A DNA stretch of 64,000 nucleotides from positions 372,001 through 436,000 of the forward strand of contig NZ_BBOM01000004.1 in NCBI RefSeq assembly GCF_000974485.1, written 5' to 3'. Origin of the DNA: Streptomyces sp. NBRC 109706. Lineage in GTDB: Bacteria; Actinomycetota; Actinomycetes; Streptomycetales; Streptomycetaceae. The position numbers and the translations under genes were made by a program. The stretch's first letter is position 1. Each line of letters begins with the position of its first letter. A model generated the notes under the pieces. That model saw only the letters and a list, made by a program, of their open reading frames with translations, had not been told where the DNA came from and did no database searches. This document shows positions 53,274-62,221 of the stretch, one piece after another.

Positions 53274-53655
53274 CCGACGAGACCGTGGTGCCGTCTCCGC
53301 GCAGCTGGTCGTCCTGACCCCGGTCCTGATGTTGTTGCTGCTGGTCGCCGTCCAGTTCGCCCTGGCCTGGCACGCCCAGCACATCGCGCAACTCGCGGCC
53401 TCCCAGGGCCTGGCGGACGCCCGCGCGGCGGACGGCGACGAGTCGGCGGGAAGCGACGCGGCCCAGGCTGCCATCGACAACACGGCCGGGCGGGTTCTGC
53501 GTCAGGCACGCGTTCATACCTCGCGGACCGAGTCGGCCGCCTCTGTCCGCGTCGACGGCCAGGTCCTCCCGCTCATTCCCGGGCTCAACCTCACCGTCAG
53601 CGGGTATGCGGAGGGGCCGGTCGAGCGGTTCACCACCCCGGGGGGCGCCCCGTGA
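53266..53655 (+). CDS. TadE-like pseudopilin
   Basis: A 129-residue protein from GTG 53266, which overlaps the pilin gene by 8 nt. An N-terminal RDRGAVSAQLVVLTPVLMLL is the TadE hydrophobic segment with the conserved polar-to-hydrophobic transition. A short extracytoplasmic domain follows. It is the first of three consecutive TadE/G-like minor subunits. Confidence 0.82.
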   Translation: MSSRRDRGAVSAQLVVLTPVLMLLLLVAVQFALAWHAQHIAQLAASQGLADARAADGDESAGSDAAQAAIDNTAGRVLRQARVHTSRTESAASVRVDGQVLPLIPGLNLTVSGYAEGPVERFTTPGGAP

Positions 53656-54053
53656 ACCCCCGAAGGGACGACGGCTCGGCCTCCCTCGAACTGGTCCTGC
53701 TCACCCCCGTGTTGATCCTGTTGACCATGCTGGTCGTGGGTCTGGGCCGGGTTGCCGACGTCCGCATCCGGGTGGAGGACGCCGCCCACCACGCCGCCCG
53801 CGCGGCCTCCCTCGCCTACGACACCGAGCGCGCGCAGCACGCCGCGCATCAGGCCGCCGGCGCGGCCCTCGCCGGCTGCGCCCAGCACTTCGTGAACCTC
53901 GATCACGACGGCCTGCTCCCCGGCAGCACGGTGACGGCGACTGTCTCCTGCCGAAGCGACCTCACCGACCTCGTCGGCACCGGCCTGCCAGGGGCCCTCA
54001 CCCTGACGGCCACCAGTACCTCGCCCGTCGATACCTACCGGAGTACCGAATGA
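53652..54053 (+). CDS. second TadE-like pseudopilin
   Basis: A 133-residue protein. DDGSASLELVLLTPVLILL is the TadE-type membrane anchor, followed by a mostly helical extracytoplasmic part with two Cys (LAGCAQHF, TVSCRSDL) that may form a disulphide. It overlaps its neighbours by 4 nt at both ends. Confidence 0.82.
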   Translation: MNPRRDDGSASLELVLLTPVLILLTMLVVGLGRVADVRIRVEDAAHHAARAASLAYDTERAQHAAHQAAGAALAGCAQHFVNLDHDGLLPGSTVTATVSCRSDLTDLVGTGLPGALTLTATSTSPVDTYRSTE

Positions 54054-54514
54054 CGTCGGTCAGCAGCAGACTGCGGCAGACGCGACGGGCAGCAGCCGGT
54101 GACGAGGGGCAGATCACCGCGTTCGTCGTGGGGATCTTCGCCGGACTCTGGCTGGTGGCCGGCATCGTCATCGACGGCGGGATGGCCCTGGTGGCCAAGA
54201 CCAACGCGCTGAACACCGCCCAGGAAGCGGCCCGCAGTGCGGCTCAGCAACTCGACATCACGGCCCTTCGCGCCGAGGCCGACACCCGCCTGGACGAGGA
54301 GAGCGCCCAAGCCGCCGCACTGGACTATGTCGCCGCCACCGGGGGAGAGGCCACCGTCCGGGTGGCCGGAGACCGCGTCACCGTCACCGTCACCCGCCAA
54401 CAACCCACGCAGATCCTGCGATTGGTCGGACTCCACCAACTGGCCGTCAGCGGCGAGGCCGTCGCCAGGGCAGAACGCGGAACCGCTCGCACGACGCCGG
54501 AGGAAGACCGTTGA
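54050..54514 (+). CDS. TadG-like pilus protein
   Basis: A 154-residue protein from ATG 54050. GDEGQITAFVVGIFAGLWLV leads into IVIDGGMALVAKTNALNTAQ, the TadG-type membrane helix and following helix. It is much shorter than classical TadG, which has a von Willebrand-like domain. Its stop overlaps the TTG of the next gene. Confidence 0.78.
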   Translation: MTSVSSRLRQTRRAAAGDEGQITAFVVGIFAGLWLVAGIVIDGGMALVAKTNALNTAQEAARSAAQQLDITALRAEADTRLDEESAQAAALDYVAATGGEATVRVAGDRVTVTVTRQQPTQILRLVGLHQLAVSGEAVARAERGTARTTPEEDR

Positions 54515-57099
54515 CCAGAATCCGGCCACGGAGGGACGAGAACCGAGCCGGCGCGGTAGCCGCCGCCGGTGCGTTGCTCCTGCTGCTCATCGGGGTGCCA
54601 CTCGTCCTCGCGGCGGCCACCGGACTGCCCTGGCCACAACGCACCACCGGCCTCGACGACCTCCTCGACCGGCTCGCGCAACCGCCCACCGACCCGTTGA
54701 TGGTCCAGATCCTCGCGCTGCTGGGCTGGTTGACCTGGGCGGCGATGCTGACGACCCTGGCACGGGAGGCCGTCTGGTACCTCCGCAACCTTGTGCACCT
54801 GCGCGCCGATGGCGACCTGCACCGCGCCCACCTGGAGACATTGAACGTCCCCCGGCTGGTGGCCGCCCTCTGCGTCGGCACCGTCGTCGTCGCCGTGCTG
54901 GCCACCCTCCGCACCGCAACGGCGAGCGCTCTGGTTCCCCCGGCGACGGCGGTCAGCCTGAAGGCCACGAACACGATCGCCGAAGAGCCCGAGATAAGGC
55001 AGCACACCGCGTACACCGTCCGGCCCGGAGACACCCTCTGGGAGATCGCCGGACGCTGTCTCGACGACCCCATCCGCTGGCCCGAGATCTACGCCCTCTC
55101 CACCGACCTCGCCCAACCGGACGGCGGTCGGCTGACCAACCCCGACCTCCTCCGCCCGGGATGGACCCTCCACCTTCCGGTAGAAGCGGAGCCACCTCCG
55201 CCGTCCGAGGACCGTCCCGACGAATCCACCGACCACCCCGGCGCCCCGCAGGAAGCCGAGGAGGAAGACACCGTCAAAGCCCCGGAGGTCGGGGCGCCGC
55301 GACCCGTCCACGTTCCCCTGGGCCCGGCCGCGCTGATCGGCGTCACCCTCGCCGCCGGTATCACCGCAGCCGTCGCACGATCCCGCCTCCGCGCACGTCG
55401 CCACCACGACGCCGACCTCACCGTTGACACCGCACCCGCGCCCCTCAGCAGCGCCGTGCGCAACGCCACCCATGCCACCCTCGCCGCCATCCGCGCCGAA
55501 CGCGACCAGGCCGAGGCCGCAGAGGCCGAGATCACCCGACGACCACCGTCGGCAGCCCCCGCACCACCCGGCACCATCACCATCGCCCACCGCGACCACA
55601 CCGAACTCGACATCAACGCCCTCGCTACGCCCGGCGGTTGGTCGTTCCACGGCGACGGCGCACCCGCAGCGGCGCGAGCCCTGATCGTCTCCACCCTCAC
55701 GGCGGCCCAATGCTCCCCGGCCCGGCCACTCGCGGCACGACTCATCGCCCCGCGCACACTGCTGGCCGCCCTACTCCCTGCCTCTGCGGAAACCGTCGGA
55801 CGACTTCCCGGCTGCATCCGCGCCAACGACGACCAGGAAGCGCTCCGCATCGCCCAGTCCGGCAGCATCCGACGTGCCCGCCTACGGGACACCGAGGCCC
55901 CACCGGACGAGGCGGCCCCGATGGACATCCTCCTCCTGCACACCAACGTCCCGCCGGAGGCGGCCACGTTCGCCGCCGACGCCGCACCCGGCGAGCTGGC
56001 CGTACTGCACTTCGGCGACCGCCAGCTGGGCAACGCCGCCGAACTCACCGCCGACGGCACCGTCCGACACCACACCGGACCCCACGGCCCAGCCCTTCGC
56101 GGCGCCCAACTCTTCACCCTCACCGCGCAGACCGCCTCAGAACTGCTCGACTGCCTCCAACCGGAAAGCTCACAGAACGAACCGCCGTCGATCCCACCAC
56201 AAAGTGACAAGCATGACAGCGGTATCGGGCCCGGAATTGTTAGCATTCACCAAAACCGTACGGATGTCGTCGAGAGAGAGGACAACAGCAGAGAGCCGCC
56301 CGTCAGAGTCCGACTTCTCGGCGGAATGTCACTGTTCATTCGAGAAGAAGAAAACCCCCTCGGAATGAAAGAAGCCGCCAAGGAATTCCTCGCCATCCTG
56401 GCCGCCCACCCCCAAGGGCTGCGCAACGACACCCTCACCGAACTCCTGCGCCTCTCAACCACCCCGGAACAGGCAACCAAAGACCTCGTCAACCTCCGCC
56501 GCGCCGTACGCCGCACCCTGCGTCAGGCGACGGAAAGCCGCAGCGCCGCCTTCGTTCTCCAAACCGCCGACCGCCACCGCCTCGACCCCCAACTCGTCCG
56601 CAGCGACGCCACCGACTTCACCCACGCCATCGAGACCGCCCGCCGCACCCGCGAGCCGGAAGCACGCACCCAAGCCCTGGAACGAGCGATCGACCTCTAC
56701 CAGGGGCCCCTCTGCGACGGCGCCGACTACCCCTGGGCCGACGAACTACGCCAGTGGCTCCACCACAAGGCCATCGACGCCGCGATCCTCCTGGCCGACC
56801 ACCACACCACCCACTCCGAAGACCACCACCAGGCCCGCAACCTCCTGGAACGCGCCGCCGGATGGGAGCCCACCTCCGAACCGATCTGCCAACGCCTCAT
56901 GCGCCTGCACCTCAAGAACGGCCACCCCGAGGCCGCTCACCACGCCTACCAACGCCTTGCCCGCCACCTCAAGGAGATCGGCGTCCGCCCCGGCGACACG
57001 ACCCGCTCCCTCCTCACACCGCCGACACCACGGACCCCACCCCCTCGGTCGACGCGGCCTCCCGCCGCCCCCACGAGGCCCGCCCCCTCCCGGCGTTGA
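54511..57099 (+). CDS. membrane LysM-BTAD protein closing the Tad operon
   Basis: An 862-residue protein from TTG 54511. It has three N-terminal membrane helices (GALLLLLIGVPLVLAAAT, MVQILALLGWLTWAAMLT, LVAALCVGTVVVAVLAT), an external LysM domain (YTVRPGDTLWEIAGRC, ~residue 167) that should hold peptidoglycan, and a fourth helix (LGPAALIGVTLAAGITAA, ~270). A long cytoplasmic part ends in a winged-helix-like segment (VRVRLLGGMSLFIREE, ~598) and a bacterial transcriptional activator domain with TPR repeats. The architecture suggests a cell-wall sensor coupled to a SARP-like output. It occurs at the end of streptomycete Tad loci; whether it binds DNA is unproven. Confidence 0.82.
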   Translation: MTRIRPRRDENRAGAVAAAGALLLLLIGVPLVLAAATGLPWPQRTTGLDDLLDRLAQPPTDPLMVQILALLGWLTWAAMLTTLAREAVWYLRNLVHLRADGDLHRAHLETLNVPRLVAALCVGTVVVAVLATLRTATASALVPPATAVSLKATNTIAEEPEIRQHTAYTVRPGDTLWEIAGRCLDDPIRWPEIYALSTDLAQPDGGRLTNPDLLRPGWTLHLPVEAEPPPPSEDRPDESTDHPGAPQEAEEEDTVKAPEVGAPRPVHVPLGPAALIGVTLAAGITAAVARSRLRARRHHDADLTVDTAPAPLSSAVRNATHATLAAIRAERDQAEAAEAEITRRPPSAAPAPPGTITIAHRDHTELDINALATPGGWSFHGDGAPAAARALIVSTLTAAQCSPARPLAARLIAPRTLLAALLPASAETVGRLPGCIRANDDQEALRIAQSGSIRRARLRDTEAPPDEAAPMDILLLHTNVPPEAATFAADAAPGELAVLHFGDRQLGNAAELTADGTVRHHTGPHGPALRGAQLFTLTAQTASELLDCLQPESSQNEPPSIPPQSDKHDSGIGPGIVSIHQNRTDVVEREDNSREPPVRVRLLGGMSLFIREEENPLGMKEAAKEFLAILAAHPQGLRNDTLTELLRLSTTPEQATKDLVNLRRAVRRTLRQATESRSAAFVLQTADRHRLDPQLVRSDATDFTHAIETARRTREPEARTQALERAIDLYQGPLCDGADYPWADELRQWLHHKAIDAAILLADHHTTHSEDHHQARNLLERAAGWEPTSEPICQRLMRLHLKNGHPEAAHHAYQRLARHLKEIGVRPGDTTRSLLTPPTPRTPPPRSTRPPAAPTRPAPSRR

Positions 57100-57680
57100 A
57101 CCCGCTGCCTGCGACCGGTCCCCTCCCTGCTCCACAAGGCCGCTCCTGCCAGTGATCCCGTCGAGAACGGACCACCCGGCCCGCACATAGCCGCAGGCCA
57201 GGGGCACGCTCACCAGGCCCGGCCCGTCGCGACTGTAGATCGGTACAGGTAACGAACCCCGATCTGCCAACGCCCGACCGCCGGCCAAATATCCCCTTCT
57301 CTCCCTCAACGGTGCGCCGCCTGCCTGCCCCGCTCGCCAGCTTCATCACCGGCACTCGCCCGTGAACTGCTCCGCGATGCCCGGCCCGCCGCCCCCTGCT
57401 TGCGCGCCTGCCTGACGACGCCTGCCCCCCGACCGCCGGCCCCTGACGCACGTTCAGCGCCGCGCGGATTCCCCAACCACACTGACTTCAAGCGGGGCAC
57501 GACGCTTTCCAAGGGTAATTCCATCCGGGACGACAGAAGTCCCTACGAATTCACGGGAATTCCAGCATTTCAGACCCCTGTTTCGACTGGCGAGCACCAC
57601 TGGACCCGAGCTATGTTGGAAATGACCCCGAAAGAATGGGGGTTGATGGAAACGGCTGAACGGAATAGGAGAAACCCAAG
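57100..57680. other. intergenic, promoter-like region before DUF317 genes
   Basis: No clear gene. The half nearest the DUF317 gene (57490-57680) is less G/C-rich. It includes a small in-frame reading possibility (ATG 57613 to a TGA overlapping the next ATG at 57681; about 23 codons) that could couple translation to the DUF317 gene; evidence is weak. AGGAGA at 57666 is a good ribosome-binding site for 57681. Confidence 0.35.
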
Positions 57681-58427
57681 ATGATCCCCATTCCTGATTT
57701 CCGTGCCACCCCGCGCGACACCTCACATGACGACGTGGCGGTCAGCCCCAGACACCTGGCTGGCAGCGGCGACTATCCCGACGACGCGTTCGCCCCCCTC
57801 ACAGCCGACCACTGGCGACGCTATCGCGATGACGTGGGCAACAGCTACGCCATCAGCGACACAGCCAACCTCCAAGTCGCCTACCTACCTGACCTCGACG
57901 AGAACTGGCAACTCGATGCCCGCGCCTACTCGGGCGCCCCATGGGGGCAACTCTGGACAGCCACCTTCAGCATCGACACCCCGACCGAATTCGTGACCGC
58001 CGTCACCACGACACTCCAACGCGACCTCGGGGCAGAGGCTCAGGGACGTCAACGCGCGCTACGCGCTGACCCACACGACAAGGACGATGACCCGAACAAC
58101 GTCTGGGAAGCCCTTCGCGCCGCGCGCTGGCACATCGCCACCCGACGGTGCGCCATCACCGCCACCTCACCGGACGGATTGGTGGATATCCACTACCGGG
58201 CCGACGGAGCCTTCGTCACACCCCGCGAAGCGTGGACGGTCACCGCCTCCTTGACCCGCGACGACCCCTTCGCCCTCTGGGACGCGACCTTCCACGAGGC
58301 CACCCCACCCCACCTGATCACCGCCTTCGCCCAAGCCCTGACCGCGCCCCAGCCCCTTACCCGACGCAGCGCCCAAATCGCGCGGACCACAGCCCCGTAT
58401 GCGCGGCCACTGCGTACCGCCGCCTGA
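57681..58427 (+). CDS. DUF317-domain protein
   Basis: A 248-residue protein with two DUF317 units: AVSPRHLAGSGDYPDDAFAP through WTATFSIDTPTEFVTA, and DIHYRADGAFVTPREAWTV through HEATPPHLITAFAQAL. DUF317 proteins are common on actinomycete mobile elements and accessory regions; function unknown. ATG 57681 follows AGGAGA. Confidence 0.82.
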   Translation: MIPIPDFRATPRDTSHDDVAVSPRHLAGSGDYPDDAFAPLTADHWRRYRDDVGNSYAISDTANLQVAYLPDLDENWQLDARAYSGAPWGQLWTATFSIDTPTEFVTAVTTTLQRDLGAEAQGRQRALRADPHDKDDDPNNVWEALRAARWHIATRRCAITATSPDGLVDIHYRADGAFVTPREAWTVTASLTRDDPFALWDATFHEATPPHLITAFAQALTAPQPLTRRSAQIARTTAPYARPLRTAA

Positions 58428-58471
58428 CATGCCACAGGCCAACGCCAGTTACCAGGAACGGAGCCACCCCG

Positions 58472-59188
58472 ATGCCCGACCCCACACGCCCCACCCACCA
58501 CCCGAGTCGCGAGGACTTCCTCGTCACCCCGCGCTATCTCGCCGGCGCCGATGACGCGCAACCGGTTACCGGACTGCTGGCCCACGTGGGCTGGCTCACC
58601 TCCCGCGACGACACGGGAGCGACCCACTACTACCCGGGCGACCAGCGCTATCGCGTGTCCTACCCGTACGTCTGCGAGGATCTCCTGACCGGTGAGGCAG
58701 GCACTGCCTGGCACATCTCGGAACGCGGGCGAACCGACCAAGGCCCGCTCTGGCAAGCCGTCATCACCGGCGACTGCCCACCCGAGATCATCGCCGACGC
58801 GGTGGAGCCTCTTCTCACCCAGCGAAGCATTCCTCTCCCCACGGATTCCGTCACCCTCATCACCGAGGAGCTGATGCAGGCCGATTGGGACCTGGAGATA
58901 GCAGACGGGGCGATGACCTACACCAACCCTGCTGGCCACCTTCAGGTCCGCTATTTCCCGCCCCCCACGGGCGCCAGTATCAGCGACCTCCGCACCACCC
59001 TCTGCTGGTACACCCAAGCGGCCCTCAGCTCGGCCAACGTCCTCTGGTACGCCGGCTTCTCAGCGACCACACCCGCCCACGTCATCAAGAGCTTCTGCGA
59101 CGCGCTCCTCAACCCTGAACCTGTCGCCCGCTACACCGAGGACATTCACCCGCTCGTTCGTCCCCACCTCACCATCCGGCAAGCCTGA
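58472..59188 (+). CDS. DUF317-domain protein (paralogue)
   Basis: A 238-residue protein from ATG 58472 with the same two-unit layout: FLVTPRYLAGADDAQPVTGL through WQAVITGDCPPEIIADAVEP, and HLQVRYFPPPTGASIS through ATTPAHVIKSFCDALL. It is clearly a paralogue of the previous gene (same SPRHLAG/TPRYLAG opening). The pair probably arose by duplication and forms one operon with the winged-helix gene. Confidence 0.8.
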   Translation: MPDPTRPTHHPSREDFLVTPRYLAGADDAQPVTGLLAHVGWLTSRDDTGATHYYPGDQRYRVSYPYVCEDLLTGEAGTAWHISERGRTDQGPLWQAVITGDCPPEIIADAVEPLLTQRSIPLPTDSVTLITEELMQADWDLEIADGAMTYTNPAGHLQVRYFPPPTGASISDLRTTLCWYTQAALSSANVLWYAGFSATTPAHVIKSFCDALLNPEPVARYTEDIHPLVRPHLTIRQA

Positions 59189-59210
59189 GATACCTACGGA
59201 GGTTCGGATC

Positions 59211-59879
59211 ATGACCACCAACGACCACCCAGCCCGCTTGCCTCACCCCTCCACCACCAGCGACAAGAAGTCCAAAGTCCTCATGAAGGTCTGGGCGGCC
59301 CTCGCCCAGCACTCCGACGCCACCACAGCCGAACTCGCCCTCGCCGCAGGCATCGCACGCTCCACCACCGGAAAGGCCCTGACCTTCCTGGAGGAGAAGA
59401 ACCTCGCCATCCGCACCCGAGGCACCCGCGCCGGCCACCACCGAACCCCCGACCGCTGGAACCCCCACCCCGACCGCCTCCCCACCCCCAAGCCCACCGC
59501 GCCAACCAACCCCCCGACCGACGCGGACCCGGCGCCGGTGGTCACCTCCGCGGCCACCGTCACCCCCGAGAGCGCCGCTACCGGCACGCCCACCCCCGCA
59601 CAACCGGTCACCGAACAAGCCCACACACGCCTCGCACCGGGCCAACTGCGGAAGATGGTCGTCGAGCACCTGAAGGCCTACCCGGACTCGGAGTTCACGG
59701 CCACCGCCATCAGTCGCGTTATCGGCAGAAGCTCCGGCGCCATCGCCAACGCGCTGGCCACCCTCACCGAGCAGGGCATCGCCCAACAGGTTTCACCGGC
59801 ACCACGCCGCTACCGCCTCGCCGACGACGTACCAAGCAGCGCGCGAGCGGCCGTTCCAGCACCTCGTCAGGGGAGCTGA
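59211..59879 (+). CDS. tandem winged-helix protein
   Basis: A 222-residue protein with two winged-helix motifs separated by a Pro/Thr-rich linker: TAELALAAGIARSTTGKALT (~residues 39-58) and ATAISRVIGRSSGAIANALA (~164-183). Both look like MarR/HTH-type DNA-binding units. It follows the DUF317 pair by 22 nt and may control it. Its last 37 codons, and the hairpin beyond, recur at 61130-61294. Confidence 0.75.
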   Translation: MTTNDHPARLPHPSTTSDKKSKVLMKVWAALAQHSDATTAELALAAGIARSTTGKALTFLEEKNLAIRTRGTRAGHHRTPDRWNPHPDRLPTPKPTAPTNPPTDADPAPVVTSAATVTPESAATGTPTPAQPVTEQAHTRLAPGQLRKMVVEHLKAYPDSEFTATAISRVIGRSSGAIANALATLTEQGIAQQVSPAPRRYRLADDVPSSARAAVPAPRQGS

Positions 59880-59896
59880 TACAGGATCCGGTCGGT

Positions 59897-59930
59897 GGTT
59901 GGTACGGCTGCTCTTTCCCGCCGTGCCAAC
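59897..59930 (+). terminator. hairpin after winged-helix gene
   Basis: GTTGGTACGGC pairs with GCCGTGCCAAC with one G-T wobble, 19-30 nt after the stop. No T-run follows, as usual for streptomycete terminators. This is the first of two copies of this hairpin. Confidence 0.6.
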
Positions 59931-60087
59931 GACCCTCGGTATTCGCTGGCCCGCCCGTGGTCGTCTCGGTACCGTTCATGGTGTGAGGTGATCCGTTACG
60001 CGGCACGTGAAGTGCCGCGCACGAGGCCGAAGCCGTCGCCGGTACCTGGCGGCGGTTCTCTTGTCGATTCCGGAGAACCTCACCACC

Positions 60088-61086
60088 ATGTCGTTACACG
60101 CCACGTCGCCCAACGGCGACTTGCCCGGCCATCCCCGCTCGGATCCCGCTGTCTCCTCGAATGCTGAGCCGCAGCGGGTGCCGAGTTGCCAGGAGATCTC
60201 CGCCGCACTGGCACTTCACTGGGGTTTGCCCGGTGTCGAGGTAACTCCCCTGATGGGCGGCATGAACTCCGCGACCTGGAACGTTCGCCTCGGGGACACC
60301 CGGTGGGTGGCCAAGGCCGTACCCCGAGGGGAGCCCGAGGGGCAGTTCCACTACGGGCTGGGCCTGTCGGTCCAGGTGGAGGAGGCGGGCATGTGGGCTG
60401 GCGCGCCCGTGCCATCGTCCGCTGGACACCTGGCGACTCCGGTCGGCGACCACGCCCTCGCGCTTCTGCGCTGGGTAGCAGGCCGCGAACTCCAGGGCCA
60501 CAGCGACAGCGATACCGTGCTCATGGGCGCGACGCTCGCCCGCGTCCACGGCGTCCTCGGCATGGAACCGGTCACCCCAGGTGAGGCGTGGTCGCAGTTC
60601 GATCTGCTGGCCGATAGCCCCGATGACGCCGCCCTGAACCTGCGGCCATGGATCCGACCAGCCATTGAAGCGGTTACGGCGCGACTGCGGCGACTCCGCC
60701 CGGAGACGCTGACGTGGGGACCCGTGCACGGAGACCCAGCACCCGAACACTTCCGGTTCGACCCGTCCACAGGCAACTGCGGTCTCATCGACTGGGGCGC
60801 GGCCAGCTTCAAGCCCCGGATGTACGACGTGGCCACGGCGGTGAGGGACGCCCAAGGCCCTGACCGCGCGCAACTCCTGCTCCGCGCCTACCTGGACCAA
60901 GACGCCCTGCCACGCGCAGAGATCGAACGCGCGCTGACACCCATCCTGGACTTCCGGTACACCATCAACACCCTCTACTACGCCGGCCGGATCCTGCACG
61001 GTGACATCACCGGCGTCGACACCCCTGCCGGAAACGAAGAACGCCTGGAGGAGGCACGCCAGCGGCTCACCCGACCACCCCGCTGA
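60088..61086 (+). CDS. aminoglycoside phosphotransferase-fold kinase
   Basis: A 332-residue protein from ATG 60088 (the frame is open upstream to 60007). The APH signature is WGPVHGDPAPEHFRF (~residue 212) with the catalytic Asp; GLIDWGAASFKPRMYD carries the metal Asp. The N-lobe reads MGGMNSATWNVRLGDTRWVA. His replaces the usual Asn in the HGDxxxxN loop (PAPEHF), which could lower activity. It is bracketed by a ~160-bp direct repeat and so may be an insertion. Substrate unknown. Confidence 0.78.
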   Translation: MSLHATSPNGDLPGHPRSDPAVSSNAEPQRVPSCQEISAALALHWGLPGVEVTPLMGGMNSATWNVRLGDTRWVAKAVPRGEPEGQFHYGLGLSVQVEEAGMWAGAPVPSSAGHLATPVGDHALALLRWVAGRELQGHSDSDTVLMGATLARVHGVLGMEPVTPGEAWSQFDLLADSPDDAALNLRPWIRPAIEAVTARLRRLRPETLTWGPVHGDPAPEHFRFDPSTGNCGLIDWGAASFKPRMYDVATAVRDAQGPDRAQLLLRAYLDQDALPRAEIERALTPILDFRYTINTLYYAGRILHGDITGVDTPAGNEERLEEARQRLTRPPR

Positions 61087-61129
61087 TCCGTAAGCAACTC
61101 GGGACGTGATCGTTCGGCTCGTGGGCGCT

Positions 61130-61240
61130 GAGCAGGGCATCGCCCAACAGGTCTCACCAGCCCCCCGCCGCTACCGCCTCGCCGACGACGTTCCGAGTAG
61201 CGCGGGTGCGGCCGTTCCGGCCCCTCGGCAGGGGAGCTGA
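61130..61240 (+). pseudogene. duplicated 3' end of the winged-helix gene
   Basis: The frame reads EQGIAQQVSPAPRRYRLADD then VPSSAGAAVPAPRQGS and stop, nearly identical to the end of the protein at 59211-59879 but with no upstream gene body. It is a fragment, not an expressed gene. Confidence 0.8.
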
Positions 61241-61258
61241 TACAGAATCCGTCGCTGT

Positions 61259-61294
61259 GGTTGGTACGGCTGGTCGTTCCCGGCCGTACCAACC
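61259..61294 (+). terminator. hairpin, second copy
   Basis: A perfect 12-bp stem, GGTTGGTACGGC with GCCGTACCAACC, closes a 12-base loop. It lies about 170 nt after the phosphotransferase stop and may end that transcript. Confidence 0.65.
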
Positions 61295-61603
61295 GCTCAC
61301 GTTTCAAGTGTTCGTGTCCTCACGGGCTCCGTGAACAGGCATTGTTGCGGCGGGCACACGTGGGCCGACGGGGTACTTCTTGCTGGCGGAATGTGTAGCG
61401 ATACCTCGCTCTTCGCACCAGGGGCGCCGCGCTGGTCACCACCGCCGCACCCCCTGTCCCGATCGCTGGACCGTGGGCCAAGGATCTGCGCTGCATCAGC
61501 GGTGCCTGATGCGAAGGCTGTTGGCCGCCACACCTTTGGCGTGGCGCCGGGCCTCCTCCCACTCAGGTGGGGAGGGGGTCTGCGGCGGCCCAGCCAGACG
61601 GGG
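61295..61603. other. intergenic, no gene seen
   Basis: About 300 bases between the hairpin and the convergent minus-strand operon; no feature could be supported. Confidence 0.5.
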
Positions 61604-62221
61604 TCACTGATTGTCGGTCTCCGCCTCAGTGGTGAAGGCGAGGCTACGCAGCAGATCCGCTACCAGGGGCATATACGTGTCCCAGTCGGTGGCGGCCGGT
61701 GTGCTGAATGTGATGTTGAGCAGGGCCTGTTGGGGAATTGAGGGGTCGTCGGGTACTGGGATGATGGCCTGGAGTTCGTGGAAAGGCACCGTTGGCGGTT
61801 TCACGGTGGGGAGTGTGTAGATGCGCGCTCCGGTGACTACTGCTGCTGGCTGTCCGCAGGGCAGCGGATAGACCTGGCCGGACCACGCGTTTCCCCGGGC
61901 GGCGACGAGGGCCTGCATCGCGCCTTCGGCCGCCGTTTCGGCACTGTCGCCGTAGCGGAACTCGTTGGCCGATACGTTCAGTGTCGCCAGGGAGAATCTG
62001 TCACCGATGGTTCCGGCGGCGACGCCTGAGAAGATGGTGCCGAGATCTTTCAGTGCTTTCGACAGACGGTTCAGCTGCGCTGCTTGCTGCTCCAGACCGG
62101 CCGGTTGGTGGGGTATGCCGGAGCGTTCGTGCTGCTGGGTGATGTGGTCGATGGACTCGGCCAGCGACATGCCGACGGGTATGGGGCGGAATGCGGCGGG
62201 GACGTCGAAGTAGGCGTACAT
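61604..62221 (-). CDS. hypothetical protein, last gene of the right-edge operon
   Basis: A 205-residue protein without signal peptide or membrane segment. FDVPAAFRPIPVGMSLAES opens it; strands such as LLNITFSTPAATDWDTYMPL near the end suggest an alpha/beta fold. I do not recognise a family. Its ATG shares its first base with the last base of the preceding gene's stop, so it is coupled to the membrane protein gene and perhaps works with it and the WXG-like protein. Confidence 0.65.
   Translation of the reverse strand: MYAYFDVPAAFRPIPVGMSLAESIDHITQQHERSGIPHQPAGLEQQAAQLNRLSKALKDLGTIFSGVAAGTIGDRFSLATLNVSANEFRYGDSAETAAEGAMQALVAARGNAWSGQVYPLPCGQPAAVVTGARIYTLPTVKPPTVPFHELQAIIPVPDDPSIPQQALLNITFSTPAATDWDTYMPLVADLLRSLAFTTEAETDNQ

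Larger units (their letters stand above)
61130..61294 (+). repeat. direct repeat of 59769-59930
   Basis: About 165 bases match 59769-59930, covering the last codons of the winged-helix gene and the following hairpin, with scattered differences. The two copies lie 1.36 kb apart and flank the phosphotransferase gene. Confidence 0.8.
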
